From: Streptomyces formicae
Lineage (GTDB): Bacteria; Actinomycetota; Actinomycetes; Streptomycetales; Streptomycetaceae
Length of the DNA stretch: 64,000 bases
NCBI RefSeq assembly: GCF_002556545.1
Contig: NZ_CP022685.1
Span: forward strand, 1,116,001-1,180,000
Direction: 5' to 3'
Shown in pieces: positions 63,860 to 64,000 of the stretch. Below the pieces are notes generated by a model. It searched no databases, was not told the origin of the DNA, and saw only the letters and a program-made list of their open reading frames with translations. The position numbers and the translations under genes were made by a program. Position 1 is the first letter of the stretch. Every line of letters begins with the position of its first letter.

Positions 63860-64000
63860 GTGCACGGACCGGCGCAGGCCGGCTGGCTGCTCGTCACGCT
63901 GTGCGCGGCGACCGGGGCCTACTGTCTGCTGCGGATGCGCAGCCGCATCGAGGAACAGCGCCGCACCGCGGGCGGCGAGGCGCTCATGGGGTTCGCGATG
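63860..64000 (+). CDS. DUF5134-family membrane protein, N-terminal part (runs off the window)
   Basis: From a GTG with GGAGG 6 nt upstream the frame reads VHGPAQAGWLLVTLCAATG, then YCLLRMRSRIEEQRRTAGG and EALMGFAM, to the window end. This is the recognisable start of actinobacterial DUF5134 proteins: a first membrane helix, a basic loop and an ALMGxGM segment beginning the second helix. The function is unknown. About 47 codons are present. Confidence 0.75.
   Translation, partial: MHGPAQAGWLLVTLCAATGAYCLLRMRSRIEEQRRTAGGEALMGFAM

Overview
The window is a 64 kb piece of a high-GC actinomycete chromosome, almost certainly Streptomyces. Third codon positions are strongly G/C, GTG/TTG starts are frequent, many operons are joined by ATGA or GTGA overlaps, and the gene content is typical of the genus (NRPS cluster, dre-controlled chitinolysis, GAF-ANTAR protein, homodimeric AceE, Rex-type operator before NDH-2, DUF5134 and DUF6421 proteins). 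No rRNA, tRNA, CRISPR array or transposase gene was seen.

Layout. 1-9.4 kb is housekeeping and conserved accessory content: the 5' end of etfB, a flavin reductase, a thioredoxin, a PlsC acyltransferase, a B3/B4-domain protein with a transglutaminase, an operon of DUF6421 protein / SDR / low-specificity threonine aldolase, and an LLM flavoenzyme / esterase pair. 9.5-31.6 kb is the centrepiece, a compact non-ribosomal peptide cluster: an MFS exporter reading leftward, then rightward NRPS1 (A-T-C-A-MT-T), a stand-alone MupA/Atu3671-type luciferase-like monooxygenase, NRPS2 (C-A-T-C-A-T-E), NRPS3 (C-A-T-TE) and a P450. Five adenylation domains predict a pentapeptide of approximately Gln, N-methyl-aromatic (Phe-like), Val/Ile, Gly-code residue before an epimerase, and an unassigned fifth residue. 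I do not recognise it as the assembly line of a named compound.

31.6-33.1 kb holds a secreted AA10 chitin monooxygenase and a GH19 chitinase behind a near-perfect DasR-type dre site. 33-36 kb is a TetR / SDR / zinc alcohol dehydrogenase operon with a clean 10+1+10 palindrome. 35.7-43.6 kb is a sulfate-ester and transport neighbourhood: XRE-cupin regulator, arylsulfotransferase-like protein, NCS2 permease, arylsulfatase, TetR and MFS exporter. 43.7-49.6 kb contains acetyltransferase, GAF-ANTAR protein, a 170-bp foldback (MITE-like) element sitting exactly between the stop codons of two convergent genes, an epoxide-hydrolase-like enzyme, an SDR, a DUF488 protein and a PAP2-lipid kinase fusion.

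49.6-53.2 kb is a GntR regulator and aceE, each preceded by an identical 19-bp sequence containing a 12-bp palindrome. 53.2-57.4 kb carries a PadR regulator, a glycerophosphodiesterase, small enzymes and NDH-2 behind a Rex-like operator. 57.4-61.2 kb is a catabolic operon (M20 peptidase, aldehyde dehydrogenase, SDR) ending in a frameshifted or deleted gene remnant. The window closes with a MarR / FUSC operon and the start of a DUF5134 membrane protein.

The strongest candidates for something new are the pentapeptide NRPS cluster, with its Gly-code module followed by an apparently intact epimerase and its free-standing LLM oxygenase, and the foldback element inserted at a shared CTAG stop palindrome.
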